NCBI GenBank assembly: GCA_965279135.1
Contig: OZ257133.1
Span: 1,798,001 to 1,862,000, forward strand
Direction of reading: 5' to 3'
From: Croceimicrobium sp965279135
GTDB lineage: Bacteria; Bacteroidota; Bacteroidia; Flavobacteriales; Schleiferiaceae
Length of the DNA: 64,000 bases
Position 1 is the stretch's first letter. Each line of letters opens with the position of its first letter. The translations under genes were made by a program, and so were the position numbers. The notes beneath the pieces are model-generated. The model did no database searches and was not told the origin of the DNA. It was given only the letters and a program-made list of their open reading frames with translations. Shown here piece by piece: positions 35,872-44,054 of the stretch.

Positions 35872-36760
35872 TATCGCTTGCTTTGTGTGTTAAGTTGTAG
35901 AAATAGCCTCGCCAAAAAGATTGTGCCTGTCCAAACTCCCTTTTGAGCGCAAAGAACAAAAGGTTCTTGGGTAAGGCTACAAAGGTGAAATAAAGGTAGT
36001 TAATTAGTCTGGTGCTCCACCCGTAATTACGGCGGGCAAAAAGCAGGCGATTACGGGTTAAGTAATACACTTTAAGTGGGCTATTGCGACCGGTAGAAAC
36101 CGATTCTTTATGCAAGATGTAGGAATGTCCAAAATACCAATTGGTATAGCCTGCCTGCCGAATTCTCTCGCTCCAATCAAGCTCCTCATAATAGAGGAAA
36201 TAGTCTTCGCGCATTAAACCTACCTTATCAATTACCTCACGGGGAACCATCATTGCCGCACCATGATTGAAGGGAACCGGATAGCTTTTATCATACTGCC
36301 CATGGTCCTTCTCACCATCGCCAATACCGCTATTGCGGATGGTTACCTTATTCATATCCGTGCATCCTGCAAACTGAATAGTGTCCGGTTGATCGAAATA
36401 TCGGATTTTGGGACTCAATGCCCCTAGATTTTCCTGTTTAAGCGCAAAGTCTATAATAGGACCTAAAAAATCCTTTGGTACTTCGGTGTCATTATTAATT
36501 AGAAAAATGTAATCCCCATCGCAGAGCGGTAATCCGAGATTATTCCCACCTGCGAATCCTAGATTCTCCTCCGACTTAATAAATTTAAAATGGGTGCGGG
36601 ATTCTAACTGCTGCTCTAATACATCATTCTCAGCAGCATTATCCACGACGATACATTCCCAATTAGAATACTCCAACCCTTCCAGAGAATTCACCAGGGC
36701 CATGGTGACCTCGGCCTGCTTGTAGTTTACAGTAAGAAAGGAAACTTTGGGCTGGTGCAC
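35855..36760 (-). CDS. Glycosyltransferase family 2 (rhamnosyltransferase-like)
   Basis: The 301-aa protein has the GT2 subfamily pattern typical of rhamnosyl- and galactofuranosyl-transferases: KVSFLTVNYKQAEVTMALV, VVDNAAENDVLE, NLGFAGGNNLGLP, FLINNDTEVP (metal site) and EELDWSERIRQAGY. A C-terminal LINYLYFTFVALPKNLLFFALK segment may associate with the membrane. It is the first gene of the minus-strand glycosyltransferase run. Upstream, a divergent gene begins at 36851, but no TAnnTTTG is visible for the minus strand in that gap. Confidence 0.9.
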   Translation of the reverse strand: MHQPKVSFLTVNYKQAEVTMALVNSLEGLEYSNWECIVVDNAAENDVLEQQLESRTHFKFIKSEENLGFAGGNNLGLPLCDGDYIFLINNDTEVPKDFLGPIIDFALKQENLGALSPKIRYFDQPDTIQFAGCTDMNKVTIRNSGIGDGEKDHGQYDKSYPVPFNHGAAMMVPREVIDKVGLMREDYFLYYEELDWSERIRQAGYTNWYFGHSYILHKESVSTGRNSPLKVYYLTRNRLLFARRNYGWSTRLINYLYFTFVALPKNLLFFALKREFGQAQSFWRGYFYNLTHKASDSADRY

Positions 36761-36826
36761 GTTTGGTTGTTAGCTATTGGGTAAAAATAAATTTGTTTAG
36801 CCCCTAAAACAAGCAATCGAGAAATT

Positions 36827-36834
36827 TAAATTTG
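36827..36834 (+). promoter_or_regulatory. Bacteroidota -7 promoter element
   Basis: TAAATTTG matches TAnnTTTG and ends 16 nt before the ATG at 36851. A second match (36788-36795) lies further upstream and is less well placed. Confidence 0.5.
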
Positions 36835-36850
36835 TAGGAAGCTCCTTAGT

Positions 36851-37714
36851 ATGCGCTATTTTCTGATTTGTTTTCTCTTACCCCTTCTAGCATTCTCTCA
36901 AGCCAGGAATAATCGAGAACTCCCAATTTTTGAGCCCATCCCCTACTTTGAAGCCGGAGACTCTCTGCAAGGATGGAGTCTAAGCTCTGATGGCCAGTGG
37001 ATTTCAAGGCCAAAAACTATCCCTATGATCGGGATTTCACGCAATGAGGATTTCTATCAAAGAGAATCGAACCGCTTAGGGATTGATAATATCCAAAAGC
37101 TTCTGGCTTATAAGGTTAAATACGGCAAGGATACCTTAATCTGCTTATTAAAAATTTATCGCGATGGAGCTTTTAAATATCCCAATCGCCGGAAGGGTTG
37201 GAAGGAATTTACGGCTGGCTACTTTTGGCTGGTTCGCTATCGGGATTTGAAACAGGCTCTCAACTATTTTGAAAAGCAAGATACAGGAGAAGCTTTTGTA
37301 TTGAGAATAAAGTCTTTGGAAGGAAGATCCATAAAGGAGATTGAAGATGAACGAACGGTGCTCAAGAAAATCATGAATAGCACTATCGTTAAACCCGATT
37401 TTGACCGAAACCTGGTGCTCACCATTCAAAGTAGCGAAGACCCTAATCTTATCCGTATGCACCTTTGCTCGCTGCACGTGATTTTCACCGATGTAGAGGG
37501 CGTACGTCAGAATTTCACTAAAAGAGGTCGATCGGTTTATGGTTCAGTGCGGCTTTTTGATTACGTCTATTTCGAAATGAACCGAAAGGAGTTTTTTGAG
37601 ATCCTGGACCTGGACTCCAATTTTGATCAGCTCTTACAAGAGAAGATGGATCCGGTGTTTCAATCAGCGCCAGATAGCCTTTATGATGATTTAGACTCTC
37701 TTGATTTCGACTAG
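36851..37714 (+). CDS. Secreted protein of unknown function in the polysaccharide locus
   Basis: The 287-aa protein has a signal peptide (residues 1-17, ending AFSQA). The mature chain has no motif that I recognise. It is rich in charged residues and aromatic strands and ends in an acidic tail (SLYDDLDSLDFD). A helical middle (KEIEDERTVLKKIMNS) separates two mixed regions. It is transcribed with the O-antigen ligase-like gene 5 nt downstream, the only plus-strand pair in the locus, so a periplasmic role in polysaccharide assembly is a reasonable but unproven guess. Confidence 0.7.
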   Translation: MRYFLICFLLPLLAFSQARNNRELPIFEPIPYFEAGDSLQGWSLSSDGQWISRPKTIPMIGISRNEDFYQRESNRLGIDNIQKLLAYKVKYGKDTLICLLKIYRDGAFKYPNRRKGWKEFTAGYFWLVRYRDLKQALNYFEKQDTGEAFVLRIKSLEGRSIKEIEDERTVLKKIMNSTIVKPDFDRNLVLTIQSSEDPNLIRMHLCSLHVIFTDVEGVRQNFTKRGRSVYGSVRLFDYVYFEMNRKEFFEILDLDSNFDQLLQEKMDPVFQSAPDSLYDDLDSLDFD

Positions 37715-37719
37715 CTCTG

Positions 37720-39183
37720 ATGAAGCTGGAAATACCACATAAGTATCGAGATTACCTCAAATACCTCTATGCCATTCTATTTGGTATAGTAGGCGGGATA
37801 TTCCTGGCTAAGATGGAAATAGCAGGGGCCCTATTGCTTTTAGTGCTTCCGCTAATTATCGTTTTCCTGTACTACTTCGCCACTAATCCCAAACTCGGGC
37901 TCTATACAGCATTCATTATAGCTTTTTTGGTTCCTACGGTAGGACGTTATGTGCCAGCTAATATTCCGCTTGGACTAGGGGTAGATATTTCCCTGGTTCT
38001 CACCTTGATAATGATGATTTTACGGGACTGGAAAAAAGTTGACTTCTCAGGCTGGAATCACATCTATTCCCTTTTAATGATTGTATGGATGGGCTTCACG
38101 ATCTTTCAGATTGTAAACCCTATGGCGCTCTCTTTACCCGCCTGGTTTTATGCGATGCGAGGCTTATCTCTCTATCAGATGCTAATGGTGCTGATTTGCT
38201 TCGTCCTTTTTAGAGACAAGCGCGACTGGAAGACATTTATCCGGGTTTGGCTCATATTCTCGGTTATCGGAGCCCTTTGGGGTTTAAAGCAGAAGTTTTT
38301 TGGATTAGATGCCGCCGAAAACCGATGGCTGATGTCAGGGGCTTACGTTACGCATCTTCTTTTCGGGAAACTTAGAATCTTCTCCTACTATACCGATGCC
38401 GGAATATTTGGACCGGCCATGGGTTCAGTAACCATTTTTGCCGGCATCATGGCCTTGGGGCCCTGGTCCCTGCGCAAGCGGATTCTCTACGGCATCATTG
38501 CAGTACTCTGTTTGTATGGAATGTTGATATCGGGTACAAGGGGAGCATTAGCGGTGCCAGGAGCAGGGGGCGTTCTCTATTTAATTCTGATAAAGAATAA
38601 ACGCTTATTAATCGCAGGTGGGAGTATCATGCTTTTTGCTTTCGTATTCCTTAAGTATACGACTATTGGCTCGGGCAATTATGATATTCAGCGCTTACGA
38701 TCGGCACTTGATCCCAATGATGCCTCCCTTAATGTTAGGGTTGAAAACCGAAAAATGCTCAGGTCTTATCTATCGGATAAACCCTTGGGAACGGGCATCG
38801 GAAGTGCCGGTTTCTGGGGGCAAAGGTTTACTCCCTGGACCTGGATGGCGAATTTCCCGACTGATGGACTCTATACCAGGGTTAGAGCGGAGACAGGAGT
38901 AATCGGCTATACACTTTATGTCTATACCTGGATATTCTTGCTGGTCTACGGCTCCTACACCTGCTGGATGTTTAAAGATCGAGAACGGCAGTACTATGCT
39001 ATGGCCGCCCTTGCAAACTATGCCGGGATACTGGCGGCCTCATACGGCAATGAAATCTTGATCCAAATGCCGGTCAATTTCTCCGTGATGGTGCCACTGG
39101 CCTTTGTGTTTACCATGAAATACTGGGATGAGAATGGGATCTATAAGATTCCGGAAGAACGACGGAAGAAAATCTTCAAGTAA
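37720..39183 (+). CDS. O-antigen ligase / Wzy-type polymerase family membrane protein
   Basis: The 487-aa protein has about eleven transmembrane helices and a large periplasmic loop between roughly residues 310 and 395. The Wzy_C-like signature region is visible: MLISGTRGALAVPGAGG before the loop and YLSDKPLGTGIGSAGFWGQ in it, then LYTRVRAETGVIGYTLYVY. Such proteins polymerise repeat units or ligate glycans to a carrier. In a locus with flippase, co-polymerase and priming transferase, polymerase is the better guess. It converges on the Wzc-like gene with a 5-nt gap. Confidence 0.88.
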   Translation: MKLEIPHKYRDYLKYLYAILFGIVGGIFLAKMEIAGALLLLVLPLIIVFLYYFATNPKLGLYTAFIIAFLVPTVGRYVPANIPLGLGVDISLVLTLIMMILRDWKKVDFSGWNHIYSLLMIVWMGFTIFQIVNPMALSLPAWFYAMRGLSLYQMLMVLICFVLFRDKRDWKTFIRVWLIFSVIGALWGLKQKFFGLDAAENRWLMSGAYVTHLLFGKLRIFSYYTDAGIFGPAMGSVTIFAGIMALGPWSLRKRILYGIIAVLCLYGMLISGTRGALAVPGAGGVLYLILIKNKRLLIAGGSIMLFAFVFLKYTTIGSGNYDIQRLRSALDPNDASLNVRVENRKMLRSYLSDKPLGTGIGSAGFWGQRFTPWTWMANFPTDGLYTRVRAETGVIGYTLYVYTWIFLLVYGSYTCWMFKDRERQYYAMAALANYAGILAASYGNEILIQMPVNFSVMVPLAFVFTMKYWDENGIYKIPEERRKKIFK

Positions 39184-39188
39184 GAATC

Positions 39189-41432
39189 TTACAATCGCCC
39201 TTTAATAGTTTTGGTATCGCGTTTACGCCCTCTACCAAAGCCTGCGGTTTTAAGCTGTAGGCTCAATATTCCCTTAATGAATTTACGCAACCAGCTGCGG
39301 TCTTTTTCAATTTCACCAAGCACCGAACTCATATAGTCAGGTTCAACTCCATTCAGCAAAAGCCGAGGCTCAAATCCTAGTGTCTCAGTAAAATCCTTGA
39401 GGGCCGTGGCGTCTGCTCGATTCCAGTTTCTAAAGGCACCTGTAACGCAAATGGAAACATTGAATTGATCCAATAGATTGAGTGGATAGGGATTGGTTAG
39501 AACCGCCCCTAAAACGAGGAATACATAGTCATAGAGCAATGGATCAAATCCCATTGGGATCAGCTCTGTAACGTGCTCGGTATTCACGAAATCCTTATCG
39601 CTCTTATAGTGGATGAAGTCATAAAATGGCGTCTCCGCTTTTGGTAATTCCTTAGGCGACATAACCAGAACCCGCATATTCAAGCTGGCTAGTTCATTAG
39701 CCATCACATGGGTGGTTAGCAATTTACCATCCGCTGGGCGCGTACCGAAGACCAATATGTTCTTAGCCATTTGCCGCGAACCACGATCCTTGGATTCCAA
39801 ACGGATGTTTTGTGCTATTAAAGCGGCCGACTTCTCGTGAAGCCATTCGAAGTTCACACTCTTCACTTCACTTTTAGCAGTAAGATCAGGATAGGCACCA
39901 ATCAATTTAAGCCCGGTGTGCTCTTCTCCTCTCTCCGGAGTGCGAATGGTGGAATCCAACAATTCTTTGAGGATAACAAAGAGTAAGGGCACAATGAACC
40001 CTACTACAAAGGCCACCATAATGAGCATATTCCTTTTGCTCGGATTCGCCGTATGCGGGAATGGTGGTGGTTGCGTTACCACTTGACCTCCGCTGGATAC
40101 CATCTCACCTTTCTGCCTCAATAAGGCTTGATTTAAACTGTTTAATAACTCCAGGTAGTTGGCCTCACGGATATCAATATCTCGTTCTAGTCTGGCAAAA
40201 CGAGATCCTAAAGGGGCATACTTATCATACTGCTCCCGGAAATATTCCTTTCGTTTAAGAAAAACCTGAACCCTTGCATTTGCCGCATCCAGAGACAGGG
40301 TGGCATCTAACCAGGCATCAATAATGGTAGAAACCGGAATTCCATCTGTGGTGCGACTGTAAGAGTAGCGCTGAGCCAACATATTGCGTACCTCTTCCTC
40401 TAACAACAAAGCTTTGGAACGCAGCTTTTGCAAGAGGTCTGCATCATTGAGGTAAGTCTCGAGCTCTGCAATTTTAGAACGTAGATCAATCAGCTCCTGC
40501 TTCTTCGCCAAAATATCATTGCCAAGCTGGATCATTACATTGTTAAGCGCCAACTGCTGCTCTAGTTTACGAAGCGCTGCCAGGGCCGCTTGTTGCTTGG
40601 CGATCTCAGCCTGGTACTCATCCTCCATGCGCTCCTTCTCAATGGTAAGAGAACGAGTTTGTTCCTGATAATTAATTACCCGGTTTTGAATACGGAAGGT
40701 TTGAAGGCGGTCTTCCGCGGCGGTTAATTCATCCGCGGCCTCGTCTACTTTAGCCTGGAAATACTCTACTACACTAGCACTTTGACCCGATTTAATCATG
40801 GCCATGTTCTTGGTAAATACCTCGATTAGTATTAAAAGGGTGTTTTGAGTTATTCCAGGATCGTTAGAGGAATAGTAAATCCGCAGAAGGTCTGAACTCT
40901 GAATCCGACTTACCCCAATATTGGCGATGCGCTTCCAACTGTAGGGAGAGCCCGCCACTTCAAAAGTGTTCTTTACCCTTTCTTCATCCCAGTGGCGTTC
41001 TTTGTAATTGCGAACCTTTCGTAGGGTATTATCCACTGAATAAGGATCCAATAACTCCTGTTTCAAGCTATCGGGCATCTTATACTGGAAGTCTCCCCAA
41101 TTCTGTTCATTTATATAGGCGGGATGCGCGGAATCAAGCATCATGTGCTGCACCAAAAGGCGCATTCCCACCTCTTCCAGAGTCTTTCTGGATTTGATGA
41201 TATTGATTAGGTTATCGAATTCAGTGGCCGAGGTAAGGAAGTCCACCTTTACATTTTCAACCGCATCGATGTTTATTCCTGAGGCGATTCCGGTGAAGAC
41301 CTCAGCCTGACTCTCATAAGTCTTAGGTAAGTTATTGGTGAAGATATAGGTGACCACAGCCAGCGCAATAGCACACAGCAGGAACAAATTAAGGTTCCTA
41401 TTGAGAAGTCTAAAAAACTGGATTAAGGTCAT
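39189..41432 (-). CDS. Wzc-like polysaccharide co-polymerase with degenerate kinase domain
   Basis: The 747-aa protein has a Wzz-type N-terminus: helix at ~17-36, then PKTYESQAEVFTGIASG. A long coiled-coil periplasmic region covers ~210-440. A second helix lies near 465-490 after a PPFPHTANPSKRN linker. The C-terminal domain (~545-730) sits where bacterial tyrosine kinases have their P-loop ATPase, but the Walker A position reads GTRPADGKLLTT (563-574), without GKT/S, and Walker B reads DYVFLVLGA (636-644). The tail is basic (FGRGRKRDTKTIKGRL) and lacks a tyrosine cluster. It likely controls chain length or export as a structural partner but cannot autophosphorylate. It is the last gene of the regulatory/export operon from 45407. 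Confidence 0.87.
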   Translation of the reverse strand: MTLIQFFRLLNRNLNLFLLCAIALAVVTYIFTNNLPKTYESQAEVFTGIASGINIDAVENVKVDFLTSATEFDNLINIIKSRKTLEEVGMRLLVQHMMLDSAHPAYINEQNWGDFQYKMPDSLKQELLDPYSVDNTLRKVRNYKERHWDEERVKNTFEVAGSPYSWKRIANIGVSRIQSSDLLRIYYSSNDPGITQNTLLILIEVFTKNMAMIKSGQSASVVEYFQAKVDEAADELTAAEDRLQTFRIQNRVINYQEQTRSLTIEKERMEDEYQAEIAKQQAALAALRKLEQQLALNNVMIQLGNDILAKKQELIDLRSKIAELETYLNDADLLQKLRSKALLLEEEVRNMLAQRYSYSRTTDGIPVSTIIDAWLDATLSLDAANARVQVFLKRKEYFREQYDKYAPLGSRFARLERDIDIREANYLELLNSLNQALLRQKGEMVSSGGQVVTQPPPFPHTANPSKRNMLIMVAFVVGFIVPLLFVILKELLDSTIRTPERGEEHTGLKLIGAYPDLTAKSEVKSVNFEWLHEKSAALIAQNIRLESKDRGSRQMAKNILVFGTRPADGKLLTTHVMANELASLNMRVLVMSPKELPKAETPFYDFIHYKSDKDFVNTEHVTELIPMGFDPLLYDYVFLVLGAVLTNPYPLNLLDQFNVSICVTGAFRNWNRADATALKDFTETLGFEPRLLLNGVEPDYMSSVLGEIEKDRSWLRKFIKGILSLQLKTAGFGRGRKRDTKTIKGRL

Positions 41433-41434
41433 TC

Positions 41435-42166
41435 CTAGTTATCGTTAAACTTGCTGAAAGGCACACCCACCAAACGCTCTAATCTCCGGTAGGTATCATA
41501 AAAATCCGTTTTCAGGGTAATGTAATTTGTCGCCCATTTGGTACGCAAATCTGCGTTTTGCCCTAGTTCATCCAGGGAGATTTCACCGCGTATGTACTTC
41601 GCCTCCGACTGCTCATAAATGAACTGAGCTGATTCCTTTGCATTTGTAGCCTCCTTAATTAAATCTCTTAACATAAAGAGGCGACTGTAGGTCTCCTCCA
41701 CTTCTGTCTGGATTTCAATAATAGTTCGATTCTTCTGCTGTTCTTCCGCCATACTCGCCGCCTTGGACATCTTTCCAGCATCCCTCTGTCCGAAGAACAT
41801 ACTCAGCGGAATCTGCGCATTTATACCATATTGGAAACCCTGGACAAAAATGGTTCCGTCTGCAGCAGAGCCAGTGGTTCCTAAGTTATAGTTGGAAAAA
41901 ACACGAACGCCTTCCATCCATTGGTTCCGGCCAATGCCAATCTCATACTCGAACATCAACTGTCTCTGACGATAGTACTCAATCTGGGGATTGTTAGCCA
42001 CCGCTGAATCAATAAGGAGATTCAAAGGCGGCAGGTAATCCGCCAAATCGATGATCAAAGAATCCTCATTTGCCGCACCTTCTGTTCTACCAAAAGTCTG
42101 GGCACTAAGATTTGATGAAATAAGGAACAGGCCTAAGCCCAAGATTACAATTAGCCTCTTCTGCAT
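41435..42166 (-). CDS. Half-length TolC-like outer-membrane protein
   Basis: The 243-aa protein has a signal peptide ending NLSAQ. One TolC-type repeat follows: the PPLNLLIDSAVANNPQIEYYRQR helix start, two barrel-like strands (FSNYNLGTTG, FQYGINAQIPLS) and a long helical hairpin ending RRLERLVGVPFSKF. Full TolC proteins carry two such repeats and about 430-480 residues; here the C-terminal part ends after one. It may assemble with more subunits to form an export channel. It overlaps the sugar transferase stop by 1 nt and precedes the Wzc-like gene by 2 nt, so it is likely the outer-membrane partner of the exporter. No frameshift is apparent. Confidence 0.8.
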   Translation of the reverse strand: MQKRLIVILGLGLFLISSNLSAQTFGRTEGAANEDSLIIDLADYLPPLNLLIDSAVANNPQIEYYRQRQLMFEYEIGIGRNQWMEGVRVFSNYNLGTTGSAADGTIFVQGFQYGINAQIPLSMFFGQRDAGKMSKAASMAEEQQKNRTIIEIQTEVEETYSRLFMLRDLIKEATNAKESAQFIYEQSEAKYIRGEISLDELGQNADLRTKWATNYITLKTDFYDTYRRLERLVGVPFSKFNDN

Positions 42167-43323
42167 TAAACGTTTTCTTTTTGGAAAAGCGCAGGTACGG
42201 TTCTTAGGATCAATCTGATATCATTCCAGAAGCTGAAATTCTCAGCGTACTTATTATCCAATCCCTTGCGTTCCTCTTCACTCATTTCACCACCACCGCG
42301 CTTCTCAACTTGCCACAAACCGGTAATCCCGGCAGGTGCAAGAAAGCGTTGACTCCAATCGTCGGAAGTAAGTTGCTCTGCCTCGTACAATGGTAAAGGT
42401 CGGTTACCCACAATCGACATATCTCCTTTAAGCACATTAATCAACTGCGGTAATTCGTCAATACTCGTATTGCGAATAATTCGACCCACCTTGGTGATAC
42501 GTGGATCATTCTTGAATTTCACAAAAGTACCCGCTGCCTGTTTGCGACGAAGTTCCTGATACTCTTCTTCCGTCATTGGGGAGCCATCCTTATTGATCAA
42601 CTGGGGAGCAGTACTCGGAGCAGGGCGTTCCCTTGGAATTCCGCTGCCTTCCTTCTCATCTTCTTTATTGGCTTCCTCGGCGTATTGATTCAAATGCTTC
42701 AATTCCTTTAAACGCTGATCCGCATCGGTGTACATCGAACGAAGCTTGTAAAAATCAAACACCCGGTATCCGGTACCTACCCGCTTTGAGATGTAATAGA
42801 CTTTTCCTTTCGATTCCAAGCGAATGGCCAGTATTATTACGATTAGTAAGGGTGATAGTAACAGTAAAGCCGTACTGGCTACTGCGATATCAAATACCCT
42901 TTTTGCAAATGGGATGTTATACTCTGTTCGGCTCCATTCTCGGGTCTGATGTAAACGCCAATCCAGCATCGAATGATAGAATGGAATCTTATCGATTACC
43001 GTTTCAAGCTGCTCCTTGTTCCAGGCCACTTCCATTATCCCTTGCTTGAGGAATTTTTCTCGGATAACCGGCGATATCCAATTACCCACGAGGATAAAAG
43101 GTATACCCTTTTCGTTTAGTAAACTGGAGTAGCGACTGAAAACCTCATCTCCTCTTAGACCTTTTAGTTTGGTTTCGGAAATAACCAGTTCCACCTCATC
43201 CAGGTTTTCCAGTTGATTGTAGAAACCTACTACGTTGCGCACATGCACTAAGCGGTCTTTAAACTTCGAGTTGAGAATTTCAAATACCTCATCCAGGTCA
43301 CCAATGTAAATAACCTTTTTCAC
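42166..43323 (-). CDS. Priming sugar transferase with N-terminal pseudo-receiver domain
   Basis: The 385-aa protein has two parts. Residues 1-~120 look like a response-regulator receiver: hydrophobic IYIGDLDEVF, ELVISETKLKGLRGDEVF and IPFILVGN strands. The phospho-acceptor Asp is replaced by Glu50, and the late Lys is not evident. Residues ~135-385 are a bacterial sugar transferase: one membrane helix (VASTALLLLSPLLIVIIL), KLRSMYTDAD, a charged ~50-residue insert, DPRITKVGRIIRNTSIDELP and GDMSIVGNRPLP. The enzyme moves a sugar 1-phosphate to undecaprenyl phosphate, starting each repeat unit. It overlaps the upstream receiver gene by 4 nt. Confidence 0.92.
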   Translation of the reverse strand: MKKVIYIGDLDEVFEILNSKFKDRLVHVRNVVGFYNQLENLDEVELVISETKLKGLRGDEVFSRYSSLLNEKGIPFILVGNWISPVIREKFLKQGIMEVAWNKEQLETVIDKIPFYHSMLDWRLHQTREWSRTEYNIPFAKRVFDIAVASTALLLLSPLLIVIILAIRLESKGKVYYISKRVGTGYRVFDFYKLRSMYTDADQRLKELKHLNQYAEEANKEDEKEGSGIPRERPAPSTAPQLINKDGSPMTEEEYQELRRKQAAGTFVKFKNDPRITKVGRIIRNTSIDELPQLINVLKGDMSIVGNRPLPLYEAEQLTSDDWSQRFLAPAGITGLWQVEKRGGGEMSEEERKGLDNKYAENFSFWNDIRLILRTVPALFQKENV

Positions 43324-43706
43324 CCCTTCAGTCGAATTAAATTATCAATTCGCAATCGGAGTTCTTCCGGGTTAAAGGGCTTAATCAAATAATCATTAGC
43401 CCCAAGTTTTAAGCACTTAATACGCTCGGTACTACTCTCTTCACCAGACAAAACGATTAAAGGTACATCGTAAAAGAAACCACTTTCGCGAATTCGCTGT
43501 ATATATTCGAATCCATCAATCTCCGGCATGTTCAAATCTGCCACCACCAAATCGGGGATATTTCCAGAATACATCCACTCCAGAGCTTCTTTACCATTTT
43601 CAAGAGCTACTACTTCATAGCGATCTTTTAGGATTTGCTCCAGGAGCTTTAGCATTATCGGCTGGTCGTCAATGACGAGGACCTCTTCGCGTTTGTTTGC
43701 TTCCAT
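43320..43706 (-). CDS. Single-domain response regulator (receiver only)
   Basis: The 128-aa protein is a complete receiver domain with the acidic pair Asp13/Asp14, phospho-acceptor Asp57 (VVADLNMPEIDG), the VLSG switch residue and the Lys of LIKPF. There is no output domain. It lies between the Hpt gene (no gap) and the sugar transferase (4-nt overlap). It could act as a phosphate shuttle or sink, or bind the Hpt protein or the transferase directly. Confidence 0.93.
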   Translation of the reverse strand: MEANKREEVLVIDDQPIMLKLLEQILKDRYEVVALENGKEALEWMYSGNIPDLVVADLNMPEIDGFEYIQRIRESGFFYDVPLIVLSGEESSTERIKCLKLGANDYLIKPFNPEELRLRIDNLIRLKG

Positions 43707-44045
43707 TTAGAGTTGTTTGAGTTGTTCAAATGCTTTGTTGAGTTCTGCTTCCACCCTCTGCAGCTTAGCTACTGTTTCATCGTTATTAATTCCATTCTTC
43801 CCCATTTGCTCTAAATCACGAATATCCTGCGTGATTGCATCGATGCCGAACATATCCACATTTGGCTTGATCTTATGTGCAATGGCCCCCAAACTTGCCA
43901 AATCGCCACTGCCATGTGCCGATTTCATTTCCTCCAATTGTCCCGGGGTATGCTCAAGAAAGGTATCCACCATCATGCTAACGAATTCCGCATCCCCGCC
44001 ACCAAGCTCTTCCAGTTGGGCCAAATTGTATACTTTGTCTGACAT
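43707..44045 (-). CDS. Histidine phosphotransfer (Hpt) protein
   Basis: The 112-aa all-helical protein carries the Hpt signature LGAIAHKIKPNVDMFG with phospho-accepting His57. Hpt proteins pass phosphate between receivers of hybrid kinases and response regulators. It starts 9 nt after the sigma-54 regulator and abuts the receiver gene. No histidine kinase is encoded in the window, so the phosphate donor must be elsewhere. Confidence 0.9.
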   Translation of the reverse strand: MSDKVYNLAQLEELGGGDAEFVSMMVDTFLEHTPGQLEEMKSAHGSGDLASLGAIAHKIKPNVDMFGIDAITQDIRDLEQMGKNGINNDETVAKLQRVEAELNKAFEQLKQL

Positions 44046-44054
44046 GTTTTGAAT

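Noticed and set aside
39189..41432. Active bacterial tyrosine kinase
   Set aside because: The P-loop and Walker B residues and the C-terminal tyrosine cluster are all missing.
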